The notes under the pieces: generated by a model
Database searches by the model: none
Told to the model about the DNA's origin: nothing
Seen by the model: the letters and a program-made list of their open reading frames with translations, nothing else
In this document: positions 17,253 through 26,359 of the stretch, piece by piece
Numbering within the stretch: the first letter of the stretch is position 1
Layout of the letters: every line of letters starts with the position of its first letter
Assembly: GCF_900148505.1 (NCBI RefSeq)
Contig: NZ_FRXO01000001.1
Span: 796,414 to 860,413, forward strand
Reading direction: 5' to 3'
Length of the DNA stretch: 64,000 nucleotides
Source of the DNA: Pseudoxanthobacter soli DSM 19599
GTDB lineage: Bacteria > Pseudomonadota > Alphaproteobacteria > Rhizobiales > Segnochrobactraceae
Made by a program: the position numbers and the translations under genes

Positions 17253-18363
17253 ATTCATGCTCGCGCCGATGCTGACGCCGCTGGCGTCGGCCTTCGCCGC
17301 GAAACCCGCCGATATCGCCTGGCTCGTCTCTGCCTATGCGGTGTCCTATGCCGTGCTCGCGCCGCTCATCGGCCTCCTCAGCGACCGGATCGGCCGCCGC
17401 CGCCTGCTCCTGCCGGCATTGGCGCTCTTTGCCGCCGATGCGCTGGCCGTCGCCTTCGCACCCTCGCTCACCTTCGCGATCATCGCCCGCATTCTCGGTG
17501 GCGGAGCGGGCGCGGCCCTGACGCCGACCGCCTTCGCCCTCATCGCCGAGACCGTTCCCGAGGAACGCCAAGCCGGCGCCATGGGCCTCGTCCTCTTCGG
17601 TCTGACCCTCGGCATTGCCACCGGACCGACCTTCGCGGGGCTGCTCACCGATACCTTCGATTGGCAAGCGCCGTTCATCGCCGTCGCCTGCGGCTGCCTC
17701 GCCGTTCTCGTGCTGGCCGCGCGCATTCTGCCTCCCTCCGTGGCGCGGCAGGGCCGATCGCTCAAAGCCTCTGCGGCGCGCCTGCTCGACGGCGCTATTC
17801 TCCGGCCCAATCTCTGCAAAGGATTCTGGCTCGGCGCGACCATTGCCGGCTTCCTGATCTCCGGTGAGGTGCTGCGCAACCGCTACGGTCTTTCGACCAG
17901 CATGGTCGGGCTCTCGGTCACCGCCTTCGGGGTCGGTCTCGCGGCCGGCAATCTCGCCATCGGGCGCTTCACCATCTGGGCCGGAAGGCCAGAGACTGTC
18001 CTCGTCTTCGCCATCGCTCTCATCTTCGTAGCGCAGAGCACCTTCCTGGCGACCAACCCGAGCCTCGGTTTGGCAATCGGGCTACTGGCTCTCTGGGGTT
18101 TTGCATCAGGCCTCGCCGCACCGGCCAACACCGCCATTCAAGCGAGCCGGGCCGGCTCGGACGCCGGCTTCGTGCTGGCGTCGTCAGAATCGATGAACAA
18201 CGGCGCGCTGCTTGTGCTGGCACCGATCGTCGCGGGGTGGGTTGGACGGGGCGACACCGTCGGCACGGCCATCCTGCTCGGCGTCTGCACGCTTGCAGCG
18301 CTCGGCGTCAATCTCGCCGACCGACGATCCCAACCGAAGGCTCTTCCATGTGAGGCGAATTAG
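17176..18363 (+). CDS. MFS efflux transporter (DHA1 type)
   Basis: About 395 residues and twelve predicted membrane helices. The loop between helices 2 and 3 has the MFS signature GLLSDRIGRRRLL, and a second half-signature follows helix 8. The family is the arabinose-efflux/drug-proton antiporter type; the substrate is unknown. The ATG at 17176 is preferred to a TTG two codons earlier. It is translationally overlapped by the merR gene and probably induced by it. The stop codon overlaps the stop of copG on the other strand (18360-18363). Confidence 0.9.
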   Translation: MPKPAPSPSLILATLALAVYFVGAVEFMLAPMLTPLASAFAAKPADIAWLVSAYAVSYAVLAPLIGLLSDRIGRRRLLLPALALFAADALAVAFAPSLTFAIIARILGGGAGAALTPTAFALIAETVPEERQAGAMGLVLFGLTLGIATGPTFAGLLTDTFDWQAPFIAVACGCLAVLVLAARILPPSVARQGRSLKASAARLLDGAILRPNLCKGFWLGATIAGFLISGEVLRNRYGLSTSMVGLSVTAFGVGLAAGNLAIGRFTIWAGRPETVLVFAIALIFVAQSTFLATNPSLGLAIGLLALWGFASGLAAPANTAIQASRAGSDAGFVLASSESMNNGALLVLAPIVAGWVGRGDTVGTAILLGVCTLAALGVNLADRRSQPKALPCEAN

Positions 18364-18809
18364 GCTCTCGCGTTCGTCTCCTCTTGGTTCGCATCGACAT
18401 CGCGGGACAGCTCCTTCAAGAACCGATCCCCTGTCGCCAGTCGCCTCCCAAGAGTTTGCACGAAGCTCTCGAAGCGCTCTGCGCCTTTCGCCCTCGCCGA
18501 TGCCTGCGCGCTGTCGGGCAGCGGCGGCGTGATGGTCAGCCAGAAGCGAATGAACAGCGAGAGCGTTTCGCCGACAATGGCTATGTCTTCATCGAGTCCA
18601 TCGATCTGTCGGCCGATGCCATCCATGCGGCGCGCGAACACGGCCTCAAGTCGCTCGGACGCATCCGCCGACAGGAAGGAGGCGACGGCGGCTTCAATGA
18701 CGGCGGATTTGGAGATGTTGCGACGGAGCGCCAGCGCCTCGACCTTCTTCAGAAGTTCCGGCTCGAAATAGACATTCATGCGGGTCTTGGTCTGCATGGC
18801 CATCCTCAC
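18360..18809 (-). CDS. CopG-type ribbon-helix-helix protein between traG and trbB
   Basis: 149 residues from a GTG that overlaps the traG stop (GTGA). TRMNVYFEPELLKKVEALAL followed by SKSAVIEAAVASFL is a ribbon-helix-helix domain, and the rest is helical. This gene is a standard member of Trb-type ICE operons and is usually called a CopG-family regulator; it may bind DNA as a transfer-associated protein. Its stop overlaps that of the convergent MFS gene, showing that foreign DNA abuts it exactly. Confidence 0.88.
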   Translation of the reverse strand: MRMAMQTKTRMNVYFEPELLKKVEALALRRNISKSAVIEAAVASFLSADASERLEAVFARRMDGIGRQIDGLDEDIAIVGETLSLFIRFWLTITPPLPDSAQASARAKGAERFESFVQTLGRRLATGDRFLKELSRDVDANQEETNARA

Positions 18810-20797
18810 AGTTCGAGGCCATCAGCCGGGTCCATCGTTGCCTGCCGGGCATTCGATGTGACCTGCTGGCGCAAGCGGCTGGCCCGGGCGGCGTCCACAT
18901 CGGGATCGTCGTCGAGAACATCGAACTCACTGAGGGGTGATCGCTCGGGTGGCGCGATCTCCTCATGTTCCGGCAATTCCGGCTCGCGGCGAATGCCGGC
19001 ATTGGCCGGATCGAAGCTCACACCATTCCCGTTGTCGGATGTTGCTCCAGCCGATGCCGCCGGGATCGCCAGCGTCGACCAATCATCCACGGACTGCGCT
19101 GCCGGCGCGGACGCTGTCGGCGCCTTCGGCGGCGGCAAGATGCGTTCCTTGAAACGAGCATCCTCGTAGTAGCGCGCCTTCTTTGCCCGCACGGGCGGCA
19201 CACCTGCGACCAGCAGCAATTCGTCGGCGGGCGGGAGCTGCATCACCTCTCCGGGGGTGAGCAGCGGCCGCGCCGTCTCCTGCCGCGACACCATGAGATG
19301 GCCGAGCCAGGGCGACAGCCGGTGGCCGGCATAGTTGGTGGAATCGCGCATCTCGGTCGCGGTGCCGAGGGCGTCCGACACGCGCTTGGCGGTGCGCTCG
19401 TCGTTGGTGGCGAAGGCGACGCGCACATGACAGTTGTCGAGCACGCTGTTGTTCGCGCCGTAAGCCTTTTCGATCTGATTGAGGCTCTGGGCAATCAGGA
19501 AGGACTTGATGCCGTAGCCCGCCATGAAGGCGAGTGCGCTCTCGAAGAAGTCGAGACGGCCGAGCGCCGGAAACTCGTCCAGCATCAACAGGAGGCGATG
19601 CCGGTTGGCGGAGGTCTTCAGGTCTTCGGTCAGACGACGCCCGACCTGATTGAGCAGTAAGCGGATCAGCGGTTTGGTGCGGTTGATGTCGGAGGGCGGG
19701 ACCACGAGGTAGAGACTGACCGGCTTCTTACCCGCGACCAGATCGGCGATGCGCCAGTCGCACCGTGCCGTCACCTTCGCCACCACGGGATCGCGATAGA
19801 GGCCGAGAAACGACATGGCGGTGGAGAGCACGCCTGACCGCTCGTTGTCGCTCTTGTTGAGAAGCTCGCGGGCCGAAGACGCGATGACCGGGTGAACGCC
19901 GGCCTTGCCAAGGTGCGGCGTGCTCATCATCGCGCGCAGTGTTGCCTCCACCGGCCGCTTCGGATCGGAGAGGAAGTTGGCGACACCGGCCAGCGTCTTG
20001 TCCGGCTCCGCGTAGAGAACATGCAGGATGGCGCCGACCAGCAGCGAATGGCTGGTCTTTTCCCAATGGTTGCGCTTGTCGAGTGCGCCTTCTGGATCGA
20101 CGAGGATGTCTGCGATGTTCTGCACGTCGCGGACTTCCTTGTCGCCGCGCCGCACCTCCAGCAGCGGATTGTACGCCGCCGACGCCGGATCGGTCGGATC
20201 GAACAGCAGCACGCGGCCATGCTTCGATCGGAAGCCGGCGGTCAGGCCCCAGTTCTCGCCCTTGATGTCGTGGATGATCGCGCTGCCCGGCCAGGTCAGC
20301 AGCGTCGGCACGACAAGGCCAACGCCCTTGCCCGATCGTGTCGGGGCGAAGCACAGGACGTGCTCGGGACCATCGTGGCGGAGATAGTCGCCGTCGAGCC
20401 GACCGAGCAGCACACCATCGAGGCCGAGCAGACCGGCGGCCTTGATCTCTTGCGCGTCGGCCCAGCGTGCCGAGCCGTAGGTGGCGACGTTCTTCGCCTC
20501 CCGCGCGCGGATCACCGATAGTGAAATCGCGACGACGATCGCGACCAACGCACCCGATACCGCGATACCAGCGCCCTCGATGAAGATCGCGGGCGCATAG
20601 GCGTCGTAGCAATACCACCACCAGAAGAAGAGCGGCGGATAGTAGACCGGCCAGCCCGCCGCCACGAACCACGGCCCGCCGAGCTGTCCCTGAAAGCCGA
20701 GCCGCCACGCCGTCCATTGCGTCGCGCACCAGATCGCGGTGAGCACGATCACGAGAACGATGGCGACTTGTCCCCACAGGACGCGGCTTCCGGACAT
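18806..20797 (-). CDS. traG: Type IV coupling protein TraG (VirD4-like)
   Basis: 663 residues from the ATG at 20797; a TTG lies six codons earlier. Two to three membrane segments occupy the first 100 residues. Walker A is APTRSGKGVG (about 151-160) and Walker B lies in LLLMLDEFPALGRLDFFE (near 400). This is the ATPase that delivers the relaxase-DNA complex to the mating channel. The C-terminal 100 residues are acidic and variable, as usual for substrate-recognition tails. Confidence 0.96.
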   Translation of the reverse strand: MSGSRVLWGQVAIVLVIVLTAIWCATQWTAWRLGFQGQLGGPWFVAAGWPVYYPPLFFWWWYCYDAYAPAIFIEGAGIAVSGALVAIVVAISLSVIRAREAKNVATYGSARWADAQEIKAAGLLGLDGVLLGRLDGDYLRHDGPEHVLCFAPTRSGKGVGLVVPTLLTWPGSAIIHDIKGENWGLTAGFRSKHGRVLLFDPTDPASAAYNPLLEVRRGDKEVRDVQNIADILVDPEGALDKRNHWEKTSHSLLVGAILHVLYAEPDKTLAGVANFLSDPKRPVEATLRAMMSTPHLGKAGVHPVIASSARELLNKSDNERSGVLSTAMSFLGLYRDPVVAKVTARCDWRIADLVAGKKPVSLYLVVPPSDINRTKPLIRLLLNQVGRRLTEDLKTSANRHRLLLMLDEFPALGRLDFFESALAFMAGYGIKSFLIAQSLNQIEKAYGANNSVLDNCHVRVAFATNDERTAKRVSDALGTATEMRDSTNYAGHRLSPWLGHLMVSRQETARPLLTPGEVMQLPPADELLLVAGVPPVRAKKARYYEDARFKERILPPPKAPTASAPAAQSVDDWSTLAIPAASAGATSDNGNGVSFDPANAGIRREPELPEHEEIAPPERSPLSEFDVLDDDPDVDAARASRLRQQVTSNARQATMDPADGLEL

Positions 20798-20913
20798 AGG
20801 GGCTCCAATCGGCAAAAGAGACGGAGCCGATCAGAGAATAGCCGTGCCAACCAGAAGCAACAGAAAATCCGAAACACCGGGGTTTCGGATACAGTGGCGA
20901 AGAAAAAGGACGG

Positions 20914-21213
20914 TTAGTGCCGGGCCGTTCTCGCCTCGGCCGCTGCCTGCTCCAATATCTTGCGATAGCCGGTCTTCATCATCCACCGCGCGCGGGCAAG
21001 GTGGCTTTCCCAGCAGGTCCGTGCTCGACCCGATTCCGATTTCGGATCGCGGTGCAAAACGATGCGAGCCGCCTCTGTCCAGTCGGCTCCATCTATCTCA
21101 GCATCGAGCAATCGCAGATACGTGACGAAGTGTCGTTCGTCGTAGACCGTGATCTCCGGCTCGCTGGGAGCGAAATCGTCGACATCGGGATCGAGTTCGG
21201 GGCGTATCCGCAT
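20914..21213 (-). CDS. DUF2285 protein, QseM-like antiactivator
   Basis: 99 residues. The segment HFVTYLRLLDAEIDGADWTE with the following HRDPKSESGRARTCWESH and MMKTGYRKILEQAA is the DUF2285 helix-turn-helix variant. In ICEMlSymR7A the stand-alone DUF2285 protein QseM sequesters the activators FseA and TraR. The matching context here is a divergent XRE gene with a large palindrome between, as for qseM/qseC, and a DUF6499/DUF2285 gene elsewhere in the element. Function is assigned by family and context only. Confidence 0.75.
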   Translation of the reverse strand: MRIRPELDPDVDDFAPSEPEITVYDERHFVTYLRLLDAEIDGADWTEAARIVLHRDPKSESGRARTCWESHLARARWMMKTGYRKILEQAAAEARTARH

Positions 21214-21371
21214 CGGAGGGCGCTCCTTTCGACAGTACGGCGGCTCGCAATGATTAGTTCAACAGCTCTTCAATTTTGAGACAAACAGCTTGGTGAACCA
21301 CGGCTCTCAGCAGCAGCGGACTGGAATTCACCGTTGCGCCGAGGGGATCTATAACACGTTTCAGCACGAAT

Positions 21372-21402
21372 CGGAATGATCGTTCCTGGAACGATCATTC
21401 CG
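21372..21402. promoter_or_regulatory. 31-bp perfect palindrome, probable operator of the XRE regulator
   Basis: Arms CGGAATGATCGTTCC (21372-21386) and GGAACGATCATTCCG (21388-21402) flank a single T. The site ends 20 bases before the XRE gene and lies between it and the divergent DUF2285 gene. It is the most symmetrical element in the window. In the R7A system QseC binds operators in the corresponding interval. Confidence 0.75.
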
Positions 21403-21422
21403 ACGCAGGCTCTCATTTCGCC

Positions 21423-21644
21423 ATGGATCTCAAGGAGGTTATGGCGGTCAATCTGCGTCGGCTGCGCCATGACAAGCAAATGACGCAGGAAGAGTTGGCC
21501 GACCAGTCCGGCTTGAGCGCGCGCTATATTGGCGCAATCGAGCGCGCCGACGTTTCCGCCAGCGTCACGGTTCTTGGGCAGATTGCTGAGGCGCTTGGAA
21601 TTGAGCCGGGTGAGCTTTTGAAGGAATCAGCCAGATCGCGCTGA
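21423..21644 (+). CDS. XRE-family regulator, QseC-like
   Basis: 73 residues, essentially one helix-turn-helix domain: MTQEELADQSGLSARYIGAIERADVSASVTVL. Related ICE proteins start MDLKE, supporting the ATG at 21423; a second ATG at 21441 has AAGGAGG only two bases away. Small size, divergence from the DUF2285 gene and the adjoining palindrome fit QseC, which represses qseM and sets a two-state switch for transfer. The 3' end overlaps the convergent LysR gene by 18 bases. Confidence 0.8.
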   Translation: MDLKEVMAVNLRRLRHDKQMTQEELADQSGLSARYIGAIERADVSASVTVLGQIAEALGIEPGELLKESARSR

Positions 21645-22589
21645 TTTGCTCATCTCGGTAGCAAGATCGAGCAGATGCCTGAGGGCTGGACCGCGATTGT
21701 GCGGCGACCAGACCGCGCTGAATCTGGCCCGATCCGGCTCATCAGCGACAGGCCGGAACACGACGCCGGGAAACGGGACGTGCGACGCGGCCTCGCTCGT
21801 CAGCGTGATCCCCTCGCCATCTGCAACCATGTGCATCAGCGTGTCTCGACCGACATCGCACCGACGAATGCGGGGCGACTTCTCTCGCTCGACGAGTCTG
21901 CGAACGATATGGTCCAGGACTTGGGGACCGGCGCCGCTTTGCCGGACAAGGAAGGTGTCTGCGGCGAGGTCTTCCCACATGAGATGGTCCGCACTCGCCA
22001 ATGAATGGCCCTGCGGTAGCACGGCTATCACGGCTTCGGACCAGAGCTGCCGTGAATGGCAGTCGGGCACTTCTACGGCACCTACCACGAAGGCGATGTC
22101 GAGCTTGGCTTCGCGGACCTGACGTATGATCTCGTCCGAACGCCCCTCGAAGATGTCGAGTTCGATCTCCGGATGCTCGTCGCGATACCGGCGGCGCAGA
22201 TCGGCCAGGAAGCCCGAAGCGATCGAAGACAGGAGTCCGATCGACAGATGACCAATCGTGCCGTTCAAAACCGCCCCTGCGGTCTTGATTGCAAGATCAA
22301 GGTGGCCAATCCCGGCGGCTATCTCCGTGATGAAACTGCGGCCGGCGTCGGTCAGGCGGACGCCACGGTGGCGGCGCTCGAATAGAACAACACCGAGATC
22401 CTCTTCCAACGTCTTGATCCTGGTGCTCACGCTCGACTGACTGACGCCGAGAGCATTCGCCGCGTGTCGGAAATTCAGATATTCGGCCACGGACAGCGTC
22501 TGGATCAGCGCCACGAGGGGGATACGGCCTCTCAACAACGCATTCTGTTGATCGGTAACCTCCTGGCCATTGTGCGCTCGTCGCCGCAT
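21627..22589 (-). CDS. LysR-family transcriptional regulator
   Basis: 320 residues. The winged helix is at about 27-85 (FRHAANALGVSQSSVSTRIK), preceded by a longer N-terminus than usual, and a periplasmic-binding-protein-like effector domain follows. The start overlaps the end of the MFS gene on the same strand by 58 bases, which suggests the true start may be a weaker codon downstream, though no better ATG exists. It is convergent with the XRE gene. Target unknown; the upstream MFS gene is the obvious candidate partner. Confidence 0.88.
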   Translation of the reverse strand: MRRRAHNGQEVTDQQNALLRGRIPLVALIQTLSVAEYLNFRHAANALGVSQSSVSTRIKTLEEDLGVVLFERRHRGVRLTDAGRSFITEIAAGIGHLDLAIKTAGAVLNGTIGHLSIGLLSSIASGFLADLRRRYRDEHPEIELDIFEGRSDEIIRQVREAKLDIAFVVGAVEVPDCHSRQLWSEAVIAVLPQGHSLASADHLMWEDLAADTFLVRQSGAGPQVLDHIVRRLVEREKSPRIRRCDVGRDTLMHMVADGEGITLTSEAASHVPFPGVVFRPVADEPDRARFSAVWSPHNRGPALRHLLDLATEMSKSARSG

Positions 22590-23818
22590 CGCGCCTCCGA
22601 TCTCGCTAAGCGCTCATCGATCGGACGCGGCGAGGTGCAAAGGCTCAACAGACCGAACAGGGCGAGCGCGAAGCCGACCCATAGCGGCGCGGTGAGGCCA
22701 TAGCCTGCATTGATCCCGACGCCCCCCGCCCACGCACCGAGGGCGAGGCCGGCGGTGATGGCTGAGGTATGGACCGTGTTCACCAGCGGCCCCGGATGCG
22801 CGATCCGCATCACGCGCGCGACCATTGCCGGATTCATCGGTACCCCAACAATGCCGATAACCAGAAAGGCCGAGACAGCAAGGTAACTGTTGGCTGCAAA
22901 GACGGCGAAGGTCATCAGTGCCAACGCAAGGGCAGTCAGTCCGCCGAGGAGGATCGGGATCGTATGACGGTCGGCGAAACGCCCAACGACAAGATTGCCG
23001 ACGACATTGGCTCCGCCATAGGCAGCAAGCAGCGTCGGTATTGTCGCCGGTGACAGTTTCGCCATGTCGATGAAGAGCGGCACCGCGTAGCTGAAAGCTG
23101 CAAAAGTCGCGCCGATGATGAGGCCGCTCGTCGCATAGGCCGCCCAAAGGCGGCCTCTCCTCAACGCGTCGAGTTCCGTGCTGAGACCATTCTCGATATG
23201 GCTCTTCGAGACGGGAACGAAAACGGCAACCAGAGCTGCGGCCAGAATGGCGAGGACGGCAACGCTCCAAAAACTCGACCGCCATCCGAAGCCCTGCTCG
23301 ATGGCCGTGGTCACCGGCAGACCGAAGACCGGCGCGAGCATGAGTCCGCCGAGCATGATGGATGCCGCACGCCCTCTCTCCTGTGGCGTCACCAAGTCCG
23401 CGGCAATCGCCAGTGCCACGCCGAAGCAGGCGGAACTGGCCGCGCCAGTCACGATCCGCGCGATCGCCATGACGCCGTAACCTGGTGCGAGAGCCGCAAG
23501 CACTCCGCCCATGACATAGAGGCCGAGCAAAACGAGAAGCGCCGGCTTGTTCGGCGCGTTGAGGCGGAGGAGCAACGCCGTCACCAGCGGGCCGCCGATC
23601 GCCATGCCGAGGGCATAGAGCGAGATCAGATAGCCGATCTCGGCCACCGAAACAGCGAAAGCCGCCGACAGGGCCGGCATCATGCCGGCGACCATGAACT
23701 CCGAGGTAGTGAGCGCGAAGATCGTCAGCCCGAGGAGATAGACGACCGACGGCATTCCCGCCTGCCCCTGCGTGCGATCTCGGCTTGATGCTGGATTGGC
23801 GTCTCTCACCTCACCCAT
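22532..23818 (-). CDS. MFS efflux transporter, TetR-controlled
   Basis: 428 residues from the ATG at 23818, which has a GGAGCGAGGG ribosome-binding region; the much longer open frame upstream is antisense to other genes. Twelve hydrophobic helices; the region after helix 1 reads LTTSEFMVAGMMPALSAAF, typical of the DHA1 SotB/arabinose-efflux type. It is divergent from a TetR gene with palindromes between, so it is probably derepressed by that regulator's ligand. Substrate unknown. Confidence 0.9.
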   Translation of the reverse strand: MGEVRDANPASSRDRTQGQAGMPSVVYLLGLTIFALTTSEFMVAGMMPALSAAFAVSVAEIGYLISLYALGMAIGGPLVTALLLRLNAPNKPALLVLLGLYVMGGVLAALAPGYGVMAIARIVTGAASSACFGVALAIAADLVTPQERGRAASIMLGGLMLAPVFGLPVTTAIEQGFGWRSSFWSVAVLAILAAALVAVFVPVSKSHIENGLSTELDALRRGRLWAAYATSGLIIGATFAAFSYAVPLFIDMAKLSPATIPTLLAAYGGANVVGNLVVGRFADRHTIPILLGGLTALALALMTFAVFAANSYLAVSAFLVIGIVGVPMNPAMVARVMRIAHPGPLVNTVHTSAITAGLALGAWAGGVGINAGYGLTAPLWVGFALALFGLLSLCTSPRPIDERLARSEARCGDERTMARRLPINRMRC

Positions 23819-23830
23819 GGCCCTCGCTCC

Positions 23831-23900
23831 ATTTCTATAGTCGAAATTATAGAAATGACTATCGTGCTTGCCCGAGTGGGTCAATTGATTTATATAAATC
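23831..23900. promoter_or_regulatory. TetR operator candidates between MFS and tetR genes
   Basis: Two dyads lie in the 102-base divergent interval. Arms ATTTCTATA (23831-23839) and TATAGAAAT (23848-23856) match perfectly across 8 bases, and GATTTATATAAATC (23887-23900) is a perfect 14-base palindrome. Either or both could be bound by the adjacent TetR protein. Confidence 0.6.
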
Positions 23901-23920
23901 TGACTACAGAAAGGATTTCC

Positions 23921-24508
23921 ATGGCACTCCGTGGCCGCCCCCGCAGCTTCGATCGCGATCTCGCCCTCGAAAAGGTGATGGAGGTGTTTTGGGCCAAGGG
24001 CTACGAAGGTGCGCAACTCAACGACCTGACGGCCGCAATCGGCGTGACGCCGCCAAGCTTCTATGCGGCGTTTGGCACGAAGGAAGTGGCGTTTCGGGAA
24101 GCGGTTGACCTCTACGTCGCAACGGTCGGCTCGGTACCCATGCGAGCGCTCGAAGAAGCGGGCACTGTCCGCCACGGTATTCGAGCCATGCTGGCGGGCA
24201 GCATCGACGTTGCCCTGTCGACCAAGCCGGGCGGGTGTCTGCTGATCCTCGGCGTCGTCAACTGTTTGCCGGAGAACCTGCCGGTGCGCGAGCATCTGTT
24301 CCAGGCACGCCGCAAGACGGTCGAGTTGATCGCGGCACGTCTTGAACGCGGTACGCGCGAGGGGGAGCTGCCGATGGGCACGAACGTCGCGCAGCTCGCG
24401 GCCTTCTATCACGGCATTCTGCAGGCCATCTCCTTCCAGGCACGGGATGGCGCGACGCGAGCGGAACTGGAGGCCCTGATCGAGCCGGCCCTGGCCGTGT
24501 TGAAGTAA
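23921..24508 (+). CDS. TetR/AcrR-family regulator
   Basis: 195 residues from the ATG at 23921 (MALRGRPRSFDRD); the longer frame starting at 23855 crosses the operator region. The helix-turn-helix ALEKVMEVFWAKGYEGAQLNDLTAAIGVTPPSFYAAFG is typical, followed by a helical ligand-binding domain. The two Cys residues in GGCLLILGVVNC are worth noting as possible redox or electrophile sensors. It probably represses itself and the divergent pump. Confidence 0.9.
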   Translation: MALRGRPRSFDRDLALEKVMEVFWAKGYEGAQLNDLTAAIGVTPPSFYAAFGTKEVAFREAVDLYVATVGSVPMRALEEAGTVRHGIRAMLAGSIDVALSTKPGGCLLILGVVNCLPENLPVREHLFQARRKTVELIAARLERGTREGELPMGTNVAQLAAFYHGILQAISFQARDGATRAELEALIEPALAVLK

Positions 24509-24534
24509 CCGGAACCAGCGTCCCATTTCCTCCT

Positions 24535-25152
24535 CTATGCCGCCGGAGACGTCTCGGCCTCCCGTGCCAAAGCAGCTTGGACAGATGCCCGCGCGCCGAT
24601 CCGCTGCATGTAGTGCGTGGTCGCCGGCCAACGGCCGATGTCGATCGAAAAACCCTTCATCCAGCCGAGCACGGTGAAGAGATAGGCGTCGGCGACCGTG
24701 AAACCGTCCCCCACAAGATAATCCCGCGATGTGAGGTTTACCTCGATGAAGTCGAGGCGCCGGAACAGCCGATCCCGGAAGATCGCCTGCACATCTTCCG
24801 GCAACGCTCGATTGAACAGCGGGCTCGATCCGGAATGGATTTCGCTGGTGATGAAGTTGAGCCATTCCTGCAGCCGAACCCGCGCCAGCGTACCGGCAGC
24901 CGGAGCCAATCCCACCTCCGGCATCAGGTCGGCCAAATACTGAACGATGGCCGGTCCTTCGGTCAGAACCTCGCCGGTATCGAGTTCGAGCGCCGCGACA
25001 TAGCCCTTTGGATTGACGGCGAGGAAGTCCTCTCCCGTGGATGTGCGTTTGGTCCGATTGTTCACGCGGACGAGCTCGTAGGGCATTCCGAGTTCCTGAA
25101 GCACGATGTGCGGCGAGAGCGAACAGGTGTCGGGGGCGAAATAGAGCTTCAT
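24535..25152 (-). CDS. Glutathione S-transferase
   Basis: 205 residues from the ATG at 25152. The N-terminal thioredoxin-like domain begins MKLYFAPDTCSLSPHIVL, as in bacterial beta-class GSTs with catalytic Cys/Ser near residue 10, and VLTEGPAIVQYLAD is the glutathione-binding Glu/Ser-Asp region. The C-terminal helical domain follows with VGDGFTVADAYLF. It conjugates glutathione to electrophiles in the cytosol. It is divergent from a LysR gene that probably regulates it. Confidence 0.92.
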   Translation of the reverse strand: MKLYFAPDTCSLSPHIVLQELGMPYELVRVNNRTKRTSTGEDFLAVNPKGYVAALELDTGEVLTEGPAIVQYLADLMPEVGLAPAAGTLARVRLQEWLNFITSEIHSGSSPLFNRALPEDVQAIFRDRLFRRLDFIEVNLTSRDYLVGDGFTVADAYLFTVLGWMKGFSIDIGRWPATTHYMQRIGARASVQAALAREAETSPAA

Positions 25153-25253
25153 CGTCGGGACCTCGCGGAGGGGATAGATCGCCGCCCACATTGGCAGGTC
25201 CCGTGATATAATAAAAATTACTCGCATATTTCTCTGATATAAGTTCACCTACT

Positions 25254-26132
25254 ATGAACCTGACCCAACTCCAGAGCCTGATCGCCGTCTCCGAGGCCGG
25301 CAGCTTCACCGCAGCAGCGGATAAGCTCGGCGTCACCCAATCGGGGATGAGCCAAGCCCTGGCCGCGCTCGAAGAGAACTTGGGGGTGAAGCTGCTCGTC
25401 CGGCAACCGCGGGGCGTCGCGTTGACCGCCTTCGGAGAGCGCGCGCTCGACCATGCGCGAACAGCCCTTTCGCATCTGGAGGCGATCGAAAGGGAGGCAA
25501 TGGCGCTGATCGGCGAAGAGACCGGCGCCATACGTCTGGCGGGCTTCCCGAGCGTATTCGCCACGGTCCTTCCGCCTTTGCTTCGGCGTTTTCGCACGCT
25601 CCATCCGGGCATCGATCTCGTGCCGCTCGAAACCGACGACCTGGAAGTGGAGGCATGGCTCGCGGCAGGATCGATCGACCTCGGCGTCGTTCTCAACCCG
25701 TCTTCGGCCAGAAAAGCCGTTCCACTCGGACGGGATGCCTGGGTTCCCATCCTGCCGGCGGCGCATCCCCTGTCGCGGCGCACGTCGCTGTCGTTGGCCG
25801 AACTGGCGGCAGCACCCTTCGTCCTCGCCACCGGCGGGTGCCATACGAACGCCCGCTCGCTTGCCGACGCGGCTGGATTGACGCTCCAGAACGTTGAGAT
25901 CGAGGTCCGCGACTGGTCGAGCGCGCTTGCCCTGGTTCGGGAGGGCGCGGGTGTCAGCCTCGTGCCGGAATCCACGTTGCCGGAACAGCGGCGCGGCTTG
26001 CGGGTTTCGAAGCTCGCATCACCGTTGCATCGCGAGTTCGGACTCGTTGCCTCGCCAGTGCGGCGGCTCTCGCGGGCCGGAAACCTGTTCGTCGAGATGG
26101 CACGTCGCTCGTCCGTCCCGTCCTTGGCATAG
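25254..26132 (+). CDS. LysR-family regulator, partner of the GST gene
   Basis: 292 residues, MNLTQLQSLIAVSEAGSFTAAADKLGVTQ at the start (helix-turn-helix about 17-36), then a typical effector-binding domain. The 101-base divergent interval with the GST gene is AT-rich. Divergent placement with its target is the rule for LysR proteins, so GST control is the simplest reading. Confidence 0.92.
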   Translation: MNLTQLQSLIAVSEAGSFTAAADKLGVTQSGMSQALAALEENLGVKLLVRQPRGVALTAFGERALDHARTALSHLEAIEREAMALIGEETGAIRLAGFPSVFATVLPPLLRRFRTLHPGIDLVPLETDDLEVEAWLAAGSIDLGVVLNPSSARKAVPLGRDAWVPILPAAHPLSRRTSLSLAELAAAPFVLATGGCHTNARSLADAAGLTLQNVEIEVRDWSSALALVREGAGVSLVPESTLPEQRRGLRVSKLASPLHREFGLVASPVRRLSRAGNLFVEMARRSSVPSLA

Positions 26133-26359
26133 CGTAGGACGCGAGGACCGGTCGGCCGCCGGTCTCTCTGTTTGGCGACATGCCCGCTGTTGTTTCCTTT
26201 CATGACGCTTCTTAATTCCACGCATTATCCATCAATACTTCTGCGTTACCGCGCCGCCCTCGTTGGAATGACCTCCCATCTGTCACCCTCGATACCGCCG
26301 GACAGCGAATGAGATGTCAAATATTGAGAAGAGACCAAAATGATATATATTGCGTATCA

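Noticed and set aside
22532..26221. A 1229-residue open frame on the minus strand
   Set aside because: Only the part up to 23818 encodes a protein (MFS). The rest is antisense to tetR, out of frame across the GST gene and antisense to a LysR gene; it is open because of high GC.
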